Assembly (NCBI RefSeq): GCF_018446385.1
Contig: NC_056002.1
Span: 10,240,894 to 10,304,893, forward strand
Reading direction: 5' to 3'
DNA: 64,000 nt
DNA from: Zingiber officinale
Lineage: Eukaryota; Streptophyta; Magnoliopsida; Zingiberales; Zingiberaceae
Below the pieces are notes generated by a model. That model was not told where the DNA came from. It saw only the letters and a program-made list of their open reading frames with translations, and ran no database searches. Made by a program: the position numbers and the translations under genes. Positions 32,764-43,283 of the stretch are shown here, in pieces (position 1 is the first letter of the stretch; each line of letters starts with the position of its first letter).

Positions 32764-33640
32764 TGATCCGGTAGTAAGAGTGGGCCCCCCCTTTTCTTGC
32801 AAAGTCAACGCCAAGGGGAAGTCACCGGAACAGCCGCCCACCCAGAGGAGAGTGTGGTCCGACCGGACGGACGGCCGTAGACGGCCGGTCCGATTGGACT
32901 GCCGGCCGGCCGATGGAATCGAGTACTCGGAGGGGTCCGGCCGGCTCGCACTTATAGTTGGGAGGCACCCTGTCAAATCGGGGTTCTGACGCTCAGTTAA
33001 AAAGGTCATGGACCGAGCTGACCTTTTGACCGACCGCAGTCATAAAGTATCCCTGTTTGTTAGTCTCCACAAAGCACAAGTAAACCACTGCGGATGTCCG
33101 GTCGGATGTTTAGGTATCTGTCCGCTTGGACTACAAGTTTGGAGCAAAGGAAAAGGCCGGAGGATTTCTTTCTTTGACAACCTATAGGTTTCACGTGTGT
33201 GCCATGCTCCAAATCTTGTGACAGGGGATTCTGCTGTCCCATCGAGGGCATGCTTTGACTGCAGCGATATGGGTCAGGTAAACTTTCTGACAGCTGCGTA
33301 CCTAGGAAAGGACAGGTAAGCTTTCTGACAGCCGCATACCTAGGATAAGACAGAGGACACTTATGCACCTTGGTACGCGTGCCCAAACCTTTCACAGCTC
33401 TATATAAAGAACCTCAGGTTTCATCGACAAAGGATTCTGGGTACGTACTCTGAGACTTTGGGAGCCACCTTGTTCATCGTAATTTACCTGACTTGAGCGT
33501 CGGAGGGTCGTCGCCGGGAACCCCCTTCCCGGCCCGACTTCTGTGCAGGTTAGCCGGAGCATCGCGCCACCAGTCGGAGATCTACATCAGTGAGCCAGGG
33601 AGCGCCACGTGCCCAGTATTGGTGTTCTTGAACAGGATCA
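32764..33640 (+). repeat. 5' LTR of element J
   Basis: An 877-bp LTR with a TATATAAAG promoter near 33402. It has an extra GACCGGACGGACGGCCGT-type duplication near 32858-32880 that the 3' LTR lacks. Confidence 0.94.
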
Positions 33641-33643
33641 AAT

Positions 33644-33660
33644 TGGCGCCGTCGTGGGAC
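33644..33660 (+). other. Primer-binding site of element J
   Basis: TGGCGCCGTCGTGGGAC three bases after the LTR end. The first nine bases match the tRNA-Asp-type site common in plant Ty3/gypsy elements; the rest diverges, so the tRNA is uncertain. Confidence 0.75.
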
Positions 33661-33683
33661 GCACCTGCATTCGAACAAGAGCA

Positions 33684-34615
33684 ATGGGCGGTGGGCGACA
33701 ACACAGTGGCGCTTTCAAGAAGAACTCGAAGCTCGTCGAGATGAGGGCTGCCAAACTAGTGGAGCAAAGACAAAAACATCACCGAACGGCGGAGCAACAA
33801 GCAACATGCGTCGGTGGCGGCGGAAGCACCTCCACCACCATCGCGTTCCATCGGGCCTTATTTCGCACCCGAAGCCGCACCTCAAGAGATAGAGGCTCTT
33901 CTTGAACGAAATTCAAGGCGGGATGAAAAGGAAAAGCCCCGCGGACTCATCTCCGAGGATCAATCGCCAATTCTCGGAGGCTATTCTACGAGACCCTCTA
34001 CCCAGCACTACGTGCCTCGAGGATCGGCGAGTACAATGGAGCAGCGGACCGGATGATCATCCGGTAAGTTTGATAACTGCCCACGCTCCATCAATACACC
34101 GATGGAGTGAAGTGCCGAGTCTTTCTTACCACTCTCTCGGGATCTGCTCAACGGTGGTTCCGGAGGTTGCCGGACGGATCCATCACTAGCTTCAAGGAAT
34201 TCCGAACGGCCTTTCTCCACCACTTCGCCAGTAGTCGGCGTTATCAAAAGACAAGTGTCAGCTTATTCGCCATCAAGCAAGAGCCGAGAGAATCGCTTCG
34301 AGGTTATATTCAGCGATTCAACCAAGTGGCGATGGATATCCCCACGGCCACATCGGAGACGATGATGAATGCCTTCACGCAAGGCCTTGTGGATGGGGAC
34401 TTCTTCCGGTCGCTCATCCGAAAGCCGCCCCGAGATTATGATCACATGCTACATCGGGCCAACGAATATATAAACGTGGAAGAAGCGCAAGCCGCTCGGA
34501 AAAAGAGCGCGCACCTGTTCATGCCGAGCGAAAACAGCACGCCGCTCAGCAGCCACCCAGAGGACCGAGGGCCGAAGCAATTCGATCCCCGCACGCCAGG
34601 TCGCACGTACAAGAA
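33684..34615 (+). pseudogene. Gag of element J (frame-disrupted)
   Basis: ATG 33684 begins a basic N-terminus (MGGGRQHSGAF). The family sequence then shifts among all three frames near 33810, 33905, 34030 and 34080. From 34107 a clean frame carries the retrotransposon gag domain: TTLSGSAQRWFRRLPDGSI, FKEFRTAFLHHFASSRRY, then FRSLIRKPP and VEEAQAARKK. Near 34520 the sense sequence moves to the pol frame. Gag is the capsid protein; its many shifts contrast with the intact pol, so either this copy cannot assemble or the assembly has indel errors. Confidence 0.85.
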
Positions 34616-37600
34616 GTGGCTGCTGCTCGGCCAAAGCCAAAGAAGAGGTGGACCCCTATGTTCTGCACCTTCCACCAGACGGATACGCACAACACGAGGG
34701 ATTGCCGAAGTCTTCCCTTTGTGTCCAATCCTGTTCCCAGGAAAGCCGAACGACGGTCGCCTCCCATCGATAGGAGACGTAGGACTCATGAAGCTGACCG
34801 GACCCGCACCGAGGGGCGACATCAGCAGACACCCGATCGGCACCGATCTCCGAGACAGGAGAATCGCCGGGCGTCCAGAGAACGGTCACGACCGTCCGCT
34901 CGGGAAGAGGAAAACAGGAGCAATACTTCACGGGGCGAGATCAACGTTATTGCTGGCGGGCCGACCGGAGGAGACTCCAATCGAGCCAGAAAGGCGGGCG
35001 TCCGGCAGCTGCAGATCCACGCGGTCGGCTGTAGCCAAGAGCGGGCAAGTGGACTGGAAATCACTTTCGGACCCGGGGACTTAGAGGGAGTAGAAGTGCC
35101 CCACGACGACGCGCTGCTCATTAAAGCGGTAATAGCAAATTACACCATTCACCGCATATTTGTTGACACAGGGAGCTCGGTCAACATCATATTCAAGAAG
35201 GCGTTTGATCAGCTGCAAATTGATCGAGCCGAGCTGCTGCCCATGACGACCCCGCTCTACGGGTTTACGAGCAACGAAGTGCAGCCGGTCGGACAAATAC
35301 GGCTGGCTACCTCGCTGGGAGAGGAGCCGCTCAGGAGGACCAGGACAATAAACTTCGTGGTGGTCGACTCTCCCTCGTCCTACAACGTCATTTTGGGACG
35401 ACCGGCGCTCGGCGAATTCCGAGCGGTTGTCTCAACCTTCCACCAGAAGATAAAATTCCCCGTGGAGGATAAAGTAGGAGAAGTACGTGGAGATCAGCTA
35501 GCAGCTCGGCGGTGCTATATAGAGATGATCCGAGCAGAAGCTTGTTCCGCTCGGAAGGCGCCCCGAATCGAGGTACACGCCATAACCGAGAAATCTCCTG
35601 CTTTAATTTATGATGAAAAGGAGGAAGTTCAGATCCATCCGACCCGATCGGAGGCCACGACTTTTATCGCTTCTGATCTGGAGGAAGAACAGAAGGAGAA
35701 CCTGATCCAATGCCTCCAACGAAATCATGATGTCTTCGTCTGGACGACACACGAGTTGCCCGAAATTTCGCCGAGCCTAATGCAGCATGAGTTGCATGTC
35801 CGACCAGACGCTCGGCCAGTGAAGCAGAGGAAAAGAGATTTCAGTGCCGAGCAGAATGCCATCATCCGGGCAGAAGTAGAGAAACTTCTGGAGGCCGGCC
35901 ACATACGCGAGGTGCAGTTCCCGAGCTGGCTGGCCAACGTGGTATTGGTCTCCAAGCCGGGCGGCAAGTGGAGAGTTTGCATCGACTTTCGGGACTTAAA
36001 CAAAGCATGCCCCAAAGATTTTTATCCTTTGCCCCGGATAGATCAGCTGGTGGACTCTACGGCCGGCTGTGAATTAATTTGCATGCTCGACGCCTACCAG
36101 GGCTATCACCAAGTACCGCTCGCCCGTGAAGATCAGGAAAAGGTTAGCTTCGTGACTGCCGACGGCACCTATTGCTACAATGTGATGCCGTTCGGATTGA
36201 AGAATGCTGGGGCCACCTATCAACGCTTGATGAACAAAGTGTTCAGGGAGCAGATCGGGCGGAACCTGGAAGTTTATGTGGACGACATTCTTATCAAATC
36301 CTTCCGAGCGGCCGATCTCTTCAAGGACATGGAAGAAACCTTTCAAACGCTACGCAGATATGGAGTCAAGCTAAATCCCCAGAAATGCTTGTTCGGAGCA
36401 AAAGGGGGGCGTTTCTTGGGATATATAGTGACCGAGCGGGGAATTGAAGCCAATCCTAGCAAGGTGAAAGCTCTGCAAGACATGCCGCCTCCCAGAAATA
36501 CAAGGGAAGTGCAACGGTTAACCGGTCGGATAACTGCTTTGTCCAGATTCATCTCCAAAACCGCCGACCGGAGCCTACCATTCTTCAAGATCCTGCGCAA
36601 GGCTACCAGGTTCCAGTGGGATGAGGAATGTGACCGAGCGTTCGAAGAATTGAAAACATATCTGAATTCTCTGCCTATACTTGCCAAGCCGATCGGGGGT
36701 GAGTCACTTTATCTGTATCTGTCGTCAACTGAGCATGCTGTAGGCTCGGCACTTGTGAGGGCGAGCGGCGAAGAGCAGCCGGTGTATTTTCTAAGCCACA
36801 TTTTAAAAGATGCTGAATCTCGTTACACCGGGCTCGAGAAGTTGGCCTTCGCTTTGATTCTAGCCGCTCGGCGCCTTCGCCCATATTTCTTGGCTCACAC
36901 CATCATTGTCCGGACAAACAGTCCACTAGGGAGAGTGCTGTTAAATCCAGAAGCGTCCGGACGGCTCATCAAGTGGACGACAGAACTAAGTGAATTTGAC
37001 ATCCAATACCAGCCCCGCTCGGCAATCAAAGCGCAATCCTTGGCTGATTTTGTGACCGAAGTGCAGAGGCCAGAGCCGGAAGCTCTGTGGAGGATATATG
37101 TGGATGGGTCTTCCACTCGACTCGGAAGTGGGATTGGAATATTGCTGATCTCACCTCAAGAAGAAAAGATGCACCTATCCGTCCGGCTGGACTACAAAGC
37201 CACCAACAATGAAGCAGAGTATGAGGCCCTCATAGCCGGATTACAGGCAGCACGGTATGTGGGAGCCGGTCGGGTGACTCTCTATTCGGATTCACAGTTG
37301 GCCGCTCAGCAACTTTCTGGTACCTTTGAAATCAACAGCGTTCGGCTTAAGCTCTACGCTGAAGCCTTTGAAAAACTCAAAGCTACTTTCCGAGAGGTCC
37401 TTATTCAAAAGATTCCCCGAACGGAGAACCAGGCAGCCGATGAGTTAGCCAAACTAGCAAGTTCTATAACGCCAATCGCCATTCAGCAACCAATTGAAAA
37501 AGTACTGCTGGTGGCACACGTCGACCGGATGGAAGGCCTCACATTTCCAAGCGACTGGAGGACACCCATCATAGAGTTCCTCTGCTCGGGAGCCACACCG

Positions 37601-38782
37601 GCCGGTCGGGATGAAGCCCAGCTGCTCAGGAGGAGGGCCGGTCGGTTCACCCTCATCGGCGATCAGCTCTACAAGAAGGCTTTCTCTCGTCCGCTGTTGA
37701 AGTGTGTGAGCTCGGAAGACTCGGCTTACATCCTCCAAGAGGTACATCAAGGATCGTGCGGAGGACATCCGGGCGGAAGATCACTAGCCAAGAAGATTTT
37801 GCTAGCTGGATACTTTTGGCCGACCTTACAAATAGACGCCGCCCGGACAGTATCTACTTGCCTTTCATGCCAGAAGTATCACAACGTCTCCCACCGACCG
37901 GCAGAGGAGATGAAGGCATCAACCGTCTCATGTCCGTTCGATCAATGGGGAATGGATATTGTGGGTCCATTTCCTATGGCGACCGGGCAGAGGAAATTTT
38001 TGCTAGTGGCAGTCGATTATTTCTCCAAGTGGGTGGAGGCCGAGCCACTAGCCAGGATCACCGAGCAGATGGTCAAGAAATTCATCTGGCAACATATCAT
38101 CTGTAGGTTCGGTATCCCTCGCCGATTGGTTTCCGACAACGGGCGGCAATTCACAGGGAAGGTGCTGGAAGATTGGTGCAAAAGCTACGGCATCGAGCAA
38201 CACTTCACGTCTGTGGCTTACCCCCAAAGCAACGGTCAAGCCGAAGTAGCCAACCGGGAAATTCTCCGTATTCTGCTCGCTCGGCTCGATCACGTGGGAG
38301 GAAGTTGGCCGGATGAAGTGCCGGGCGTTTTATGGGCCATCCGAACAACGCCAAAAGAAGGGACAGGAGTCACGCCGTTCCATTTGGTATACGGCGGTGA
38401 GGCCGTCATTCCGGTCGAAGTCGGCGTCGAGTCCGCGCGGATCCAGTGTTATGATGAAGGCAACGCTGAGCGGAGAAACATGGAGCTGGATTTGATCGAC
38501 GAAGAGCGTGCCAAGGCATCCGTTCGGCTGATGGCCTATCGTCAACGAATGAAGCAAAACTACAACCGACGCGTCATTCCCAGATCATTCCAGGTAGGCG
38601 ACCTGGTCTGGAAGAAAGTCAAGCCGGTCGGCGACGTTGGCAAGCTTGAAGCTCCGTGGGCAGGTCCCTTCAAAATCATCGAAAAGCTCCACTCGGGCGC
38701 GTATTATTTGGAGGATGAGGACGGTAGGGAGCTAGATAGGCCGTGGAGCGCGAACCACCTCCAGCCTTACCGGGCGGGGTGA
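34616..38782 (+). CDS. Pol polyprotein of Tat element J (PR-RT-RH-aRH-INT)
   Basis: An uninterrupted 1388-codon ORF. It opens with a zinc-knuckle-like CTFHQTDTHNTRDC (from residue 17) that belongs to the gag end, so the true N-terminus lies upstream through a frame change. Protease: FVDTGSS (Asp183). RT: LDAYQGYHQVPL and catalytic YVDD (554-557). The first RNase H is degenerate (LYLSSTEHAVGSALV, no first Asp). The second, archaeal-type RNase H starts IYVDGSS (Asp830) and has NNEAEYEAL. Integrase has the zinc part (HQGSCGGH from His1044, CLSCQ) and the catalytic triad Asp1114, Asp1174, Glu1210, with the standard 35-residue spacing between the last two. The C-terminus has no chromodomain, as expected for Tat. 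All key residues are present, so it may be enzymatically active. Lower-frame and opposite-strand ORFs are shadows. Confidence 0.95.
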   Translation: MAAARPKPKKRWTPMFCTFHQTDTHNTRDCRSLPFVSNPVPRKAERRSPPIDRRRRTHEADRTRTEGRHQQTPDRHRSPRQENRRASRERSRPSAREEENRSNTSRGEINVIAGGPTGGDSNRARKAGVRQLQIHAVGCSQERASGLEITFGPGDLEGVEVPHDDALLIKAVIANYTIHRIFVDTGSSVNIIFKKAFDQLQIDRAELLPMTTPLYGFTSNEVQPVGQIRLATSLGEEPLRRTRTINFVVVDSPSSYNVILGRPALGEFRAVVSTFHQKIKFPVEDKVGEVRGDQLAARRCYIEMIRAEACSARKAPRIEVHAITEKSPALIYDEKEEVQIHPTRSEATTFIASDLEEEQKENLIQCLQRNHDVFVWTTHELPEISPSLMQHELHVRPDARPVKQRKRDFSAEQNAIIRAEVEKLLEAGHIREVQFPSWLANVVLVSKPGGKWRVCIDFRDLNKACPKDFYPLPRIDQLVDSTAGCELICMLDAYQGYHQVPLAREDQEKVSFVTADGTYCYNVMPFGLKNAGATYQRLMNKVFREQIGRNLEVYVDDILIKSFRAADLFKDMEETFQTLRRYGVKLNPQKCLFGAKGGRFLGYIVTERGIEANPSKVKALQDMPPPRNTREVQRLTGRITALSRFISKTADRSLPFFKILRKATRFQWDEECDRAFEELKTYLNSLPILAKPIGGESLYLYLSSTEHAVGSALVRASGEEQPVYFLSHILKDAESRYTGLEKLAFALILAARRLRPYFLAHTIIVRTNSPLGRVLLNPEASGRLIKWTTELSEFDIQYQPRSAIKAQSLADFVTEVQRPEPEALWRIYVDGSSTRLGSGIGILLISPQEEKMHLSVRLDYKATNNEAEYEALIAGLQAARYVGAGRVTLYSDSQLAAQQLSGTFEINSVRLKLYAEAFEKLKATFREVLIQKIPRTENQAADELAKLASSITPIAIQQPIEKVLLVAHVDRMEGLTFPSDWRTPIIEFLCSGATPAGRDEAQLLRRRAGRFTLIGDQLYKKAFSRPLLKCVSSEDSAYILQEVHQGSCGGHPGGRSLAKKILLAGYFWPTLQIDAARTVSTCLSCQKYHNVSHRPAEEMKASTVSCPFDQWGMDIVGPFPMATGQRKFLLVAVDYFSKWVEAEPLARITEQMVKKFIWQHIICRFGIPRRLVSDNGRQFTGKVLEDWCKSYGIEQHFTSVAYPQSNGQAEVANREILRILLARLDHVGGSWPDEVPGVLWAIRTTPKEGTGVTPFHLVYGGEAVIPVEVGVESARIQCYDEGNAERRNMELDLIDEERAKASVRLMAYRQRMKQNYNRRVIPRSFQVGDLVWKKVKPVGDVGKLEAPWAGPFKIIEKLHSGAYYLEDEDGRELDRPWSANHLQPYRAG

Positions 38783-38880
38783 AAGGTGTGCCTATGTAAA
38801 TCATCCTGTGTACATTTTTCGATTGATTACTGGAAATGCAGAAATGAAAAGTCAGAAGAGCGAATATAAGGCATTATCAT

Positions 38881-39050
38881 CGAAGAACGAAGGCCCCGCG
38901 CCGCTCGGCCGGAGGTAAATGGATCAAGCCAAGCGCTCGAAGAACGAAGGCCCCGCGCCGCTCGGCCGAAGGTAAATGGGTCGAGCCAAGCGCTCGAGGA
39001 ACGAAGGCCCCGTGCCGTTCGGACGGAGGCAACTTATTCGAGCCAAAATG
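38881..39050. repeat. 57-bp tandem repeat (three copies) in J
   Basis: Copies start at 38881, 38938 and 38995 and share GAACGAAGGCCCCGCGCCG. The last copy is divergent. Confidence 0.9.
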
Positions 39051-39282
39051 CCCGACGAAGTAGACCCTGAGCCGTTCGGCCATGAATACGTTCTCCAAGT
39101 TGGGTGAAAGGTGCGCTAAATATAAACTTATATACTTTTGGGTCGCCTATGTACTTGCGATGCAGGAAGTAGAAAGATGAAAGCACAGGGTATCCTCTGC
39201 TGAAAGGAAGGCCAAGGTCGCTCGACCTGGTAAGGAGTTAGCCTTGAAGGTCGTCTAGCCCAGACGTTAAACCGTAGAGCCG

Positions 39283-40185
39283 CGCCGTCCGGCTATAAAT
39301 ATCCGCGCCGACGAGCTCCGTCGTTAAAAATCGAGAGACGAGCCGGCGTCTATAAATAATCCGAGCGGACGAACCGACGAGCTCCGTCGTTAAAGATCGA
39401 GAGCCGCCGTCCGGCTATAAATATCCGCGCCGACGAGCTCCGTCGTTAAAAATCGAGAGACGAGCCGGCGTCTATAAATAATCCGAGCGGACGAACCGAC
39501 GAGCTCCGTCGTTAAAGATCGAGAGCCGCGCCGTCCGGCTATAAATATCCGCGCCGACGAGCTCCGTCGTTAAAGATCGAGAGACGAGCCGGCGTCTATA
39601 AATAATCCGAGCGGACGAACCGACGAGCTCCGTCGTTAAAAATCGAGAGACGAGCCGGCGTCTATAAATAATCCGAGCGGACGAACCGACGAGCTCCGTC
39701 GTTAAAAATCGAGAGACGAGCCGGCGTCTATAAATAATCCGAGCGGACGAACCGACGAGCTCCGTCGTTAAAAATCGAGAGACGAGCCGGCGTCTATAAA
39801 TAATCCGAGCGGACGAATCGACGAGCTCCGTCGTTAAAGATCGAGAGCCGCGCCGTCCGGCTATAAATATCCGCGCCGACGAGCTCCGTCGTTAAAAATC
39901 GAGAGACGAGCCGGCGTCTATAAATAATCCGAGCGGACGAACCGACGAGCTCCGTCGTTAAAAATCGAGAGACGAGCCGGCGTCTATAAATAATCCGAGC
40001 GGACGAATCGACGAACTCCGTCGTTAAAGATCGAGAGCCGTGCCGTCCGGCTATAAATATCCGCGCCGACGAGCTCCGTCGTTAAAGATCGAGAGCCGCG
40101 CCGTCCGGCTATAAATATCCGCGCCGACGAGCTCCGTCGTTAAAAATAGAGAGACGAGCCGGCGTCTATAAATAATCCGAGCGGT
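39283..40185. repeat. Two-type satellite-like array in J
   Basis: About fourteen units share the start GACGAGCTCCGTCGTTAAA and are of two types: ~66 bp (ending GAGCGGACGAACC, with TCTATAAATAATCC) and ~58 bp (with GGCTATAAATATCCGCGCC). Types alternate irregularly. Each unit carries TATAAATA. Confidence 0.93.
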
Positions 40186-40540
40186 ATATCGTCGACACTG
40201 CGATTATCCATATTCTCCGCCGAGTCAGACCGACGCTAATTTCCACTCGGACTCGAGGTATAAAAGGTTCGGATCGGCTTATAACAAGCGATTCTGGCTA
40301 GCAACACAGAATGATATTCGGCCGAACGGAAGAGCTGGGGAAAACACTTGCAAGAATGCACCTCGAATGCCCAAGGTATGATGTGATAGAAGACGAGCGG
40401 ACAGTACAAGTGTTAGCAAGGGAACAGTGCAAAAAGATAGAGTACACGAAAGGAAAGCATTTCATTAAAATTAAAACCTTAGGCCGAGTGGCCTAAGTAC
40501 AAAAAGGTTCATGTTCAGCCGAGCGGCGAAATTACAAGAA

Positions 40541-41282
40541 TTACTCGATGTAGTCGTAGAGGTCCCTCGGAATGTTGCTCAGGAGCTCCACCTGATCGCC
40601 GACTGGAATATTGGTGGACTCCGGAAGAAGGCCCTTCGACTTCAGATAGGTCATAGTGGCCGTAATGGCCAAGTCGAAAGCCGAGTACATCCGCTCGCAA
40701 ATTTTCTCCGAGAACTCGGGCGATCGGATGTGGCTTTGTCGGAGAGCGGCGACTCGGCTCGGCTCGGCATCCTGGTATTCTTTGAAGGTTGCCTGGGAGC
40801 TTGTGAGGGCCTCATTCAGACGTTCAATCTTCTCCGCATCGGCCGAGCGGCCTGCCTTCTCCCGATCGAGCTGCTCCGTCAGCTCCTTTATCTTCAACTC
40901 CAGGCCCCGGGCCTCCACGTTTTTCTTCTCCAGATCGGAGATGGCTGTGTTCTTCCGAGTGGTGGCCAGAGTTATCTTCGTGTCAAGCGACTTGACCTGT
41001 CGCTCGGACTCGGCTAGGGCGTGGGCCTGGTCAGCTGTTTTCTTCTGCTCAGTAGCTAGTAGAGTTTGAACCCTCTTCAGCTCTTTTTGCAGCTCGGAGT
41101 AGGATGGGCCTTGGGAGCCGCTCGGACCGCCTGCCGCCCGCAGTTGTCTTATCTCCTCGTCCGCCATAGCCAGGCGGCTGGAAACTGCTGTCTCTTCCAC
41201 CCATCTCTGAAGCAAGAAGGCCCGGTTGTTAAAAGCCGAGCTGAAATATTTAGGCAAAACTTGAAAAAACAACAAACTTACC
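40541..41282 (-). CDS. Antisense gene of Tat element J, coiled-coil exons
   Basis: The minus-strand open frame 41299-40541 is a long coiled coil (SELQKELKRVQTLLATEQKK, then DLEKKNVEARGLELKIKELT), ending GDQVELLSNIPRDLYDYIE. A 75-bp GT-AG intron (41281-41207) probably removes a membrane-like stretch and joins codons in phase 0 (ATG|RWVEE). It is the 3' part of an antisense gene known from several Tat elements (for example Grande of maize). Function unknown; a structural or adaptor role is speculation. Between 41599 and 41300 the frame is broken, so either another exon or a frameshift lies there. Confidence 0.7.
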
Positions 41283-41598
41283 CCCGTAGCCGCTTGCATG
41301 TGGTCGTTGGCTAAGTTCCGGAGGGATCACACGCCGCCTGAGCGTCGGCCCACATCTCAGCGACCCTTTCAGTAATGGTCCGAATCGGATCCCCGCAACT
41401 CTTGATCGGAAGATGAAGAAGAGATCGTGACGACGGCAGCGGCAGGATCGACGGGGGCGCAGAAGACCGCGAATGGATGGTCGAACGTTGGACCGAACGG
41501 CAGCGGGGGAGAGTGTCGACCGGAGTGGCTTCAACCGGAGCAGTCAGTCAGAAGGCGTCCGGTCGGACGAAATGGTCTCGGGCACAGGCTCCTTTCCT

Positions 41599-42689
41599 TT
41601 AGTAGCCACGGCGGCCCGATCGGATGGTTGGACCGCGGAGGTAGCCGAGCGCAGTGGAGTCTCCACCGGCGCCTCTTTTGCGAGGCTGTTCCTCCTCCCG
41701 AACGGACCCTTCCTCGGGGCCGTTGGTTCCCTGGAGGGTAGCTCCGCTGGCCACCTGTTGTTGAGAGGCCTGAGCGCCGATTCGCTGAGTGCCGCTCTCT
41801 CCTTCGTGAGAACCGACCGGCTGAATACCCATCTCCAGCGCCGCTGCCTTCCTCTTCAGAACGTCGGCCATCACCGAGTCCATGACGATGTCAGCTGCAT
41901 GAAGAGAAGAAGAAATCAGTTAGCAATTAAAGCAAGTGCCCAAGCAAAATTCTTACCGAAGTCGGTCGGAAGTGGGGTCCGTATAGGACTCAGCCCAAAA
42001 ATGTACATCACTCCCTCGTGAAGAAGTTTGTTGATATCGAGCCGCAGACCGGCTAGTACATTTGCGGCGTGAAGATAATTCGGTCGGGTCTTGAATTTCT
42101 TCAACTCAGGAGTAGGAGGTAGACTGACTTGCCACTGGGTCGAAAAGTTTGGCTGACTGGGCATGCGGATATAGAAATAGTAGTCCTTCCAATGTTTATT
42201 GGAAGTGGGTAGTTTATTGAAGAAGACTAAACCGGGTCGAGCTTGGAACATAAAGGTGCCCGGCTCGGCTTGCTTAGGATAATAGAAATAAAAGAAGACC
42301 TCCGGTCGGAGGGGAATGTTGTGAATCTTAAACAAAACGACAACGCCGCAGAGGAGACGGAAGGTGTTTGGTACTAAACTTCCAAGCGGCACGCCAAAAT
42401 AATTGCAGACATCTGCTATAAAAGGATGTACGGGGAACCGCAGACCGGCGGTAAATTGGTCACGAAAGACACAGAAACCACCGCGCGGCGGTCTGTGTGG
42501 CCGAGCGGCAGGACCAGCCAGGCGAACTTCGATATCCTCGGGGATTTCGAAATTGTCAGCCAATATATCAAAATCCCGTTGTTCGAAACGGGATCGCATG
42601 GTAGTATACCATGGGCCTAGAGATTGTTCTTCGAGAGGAGAGGAACTGGCCATGATCCGGACAGGATAAATCAAAAAAGGAAGTTCCAA
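41599..42689 (-). CDS. Antisense gene of Tat element J, N-terminal exons (Transposase_28-like)
   Basis: Exon 1 (42689, or more likely Met at 42653, to 41957) contains FPVHPFIADVCNYFGVPLGS, LVPNTFRLLCG and NKHWKDYYFYI. This is the conserved plant domain called putative gypsy-type transposon (Transposase_28 in Pfam). A 62-bp GT-AG intron (41956-41895) keeps the frame into exon 2 (41894 onward, VMADVLKRKAAALEMG), which is Gln/Ser/Gly-rich and open to 41599. No catalytic motif is visible. It lies opposite the sense direction of the element and has its own TATA box. How exon 2 joins the coiled-coil exons is unresolved. Confidence 0.75.
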
Positions 42690-42910
42690 AGACGAAGGAA
42701 TGGAATTTCAAAGACTCGAGCTAGGGGAAGAAATACGGATTAGATACCGGAAAGGAAGGAGGAGAGATCTAAAACCTTACTGAGGGGAGATGAATCGAGG
42801 AAAGGCGCCGGAGAGCGTCAGAAGGCAGCAACAAGATCGCCGGAGCTCCACAGCGCAGAGAGCAACAGTAGAGGTAACGGAGGCGTGTGAAGGCGAGAAG
42901 GAAACGAAGA

Positions 42911-42918
42911 ATTTATAG
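42911..42918 (-). promoter_or_regulatory. TATA box for the antisense gene of J
   Basis: CTATAAAT on the minus strand about 220 nt upstream of the exon 1 ATG, in otherwise GC-rich DNA. A start near 42880 would give a leader of 190-230 nt. Inference only. Confidence 0.5.
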
Positions 42919-43283
42919 GGTGATGGCCGGTCGGCCTCCACCGTCGGATCCAGGTCACGGGAATCAATGCATACATCTAGCCATTTATTTCGAATTGCTT
43001 CGGTCACATCCAAATATCATGCAACCGCCTCCGTACTCTGATGGCATTGCTCCACGTGGCAGTCAATCATTCGGAGCATTTAATGAAGGTATGATCGACA
43101 TTGATGTCGAAGATTGGCGCAGAACGTGAGGAGATCCGGCGAAAGCCATCATTGATTCATTCAAGGATATCTCTGCCGCTGACCGGGCGGAGAGTATTAG
43201 CATGGAAGAGCCGTTCGGCTAGACTCACAGTCCAGTCAGTCGGACTATGCGCCTCCTTCGACTAGACTTGAAGGGAAGGCAAG
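42919..43283 (+). other. J region between antisense promoter and 3' LTR
   Basis: No gene seen. It holds the upstream part of the antisense promoter and the sense-strand polypurine tract (about 43270-43283). Confidence 0.65.

Larger units (their letters stand above)
38783..40540 (+). other. 3' non-coding region of element J with two tandem arrays
   Basis: Downstream of pol, before the 3' end of the antisense gene. Arrays lie at 38881-39050 and 39283-40185. The remaining DNA (39060-39280, 40186-40540) has no gene. Such arrays are usual in Tat elements between pol and the 3' LTR. Confidence 0.8.

Noticed and set aside
32389..33009. 206-aa ORF on the minus strand
   Set aside because: A chance fusion of the J LTR with the C-terminal part of element I gag; the TSD at 32759-32763 marks the join.
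35725..38557. Many minus-strand ORFs of 70-115 aa opposite J pol
   Set aside because: They are shadows of a conserved sense polyprotein, unlike the 40541-42689 antisense gene, which has its own conserved domain and introns.
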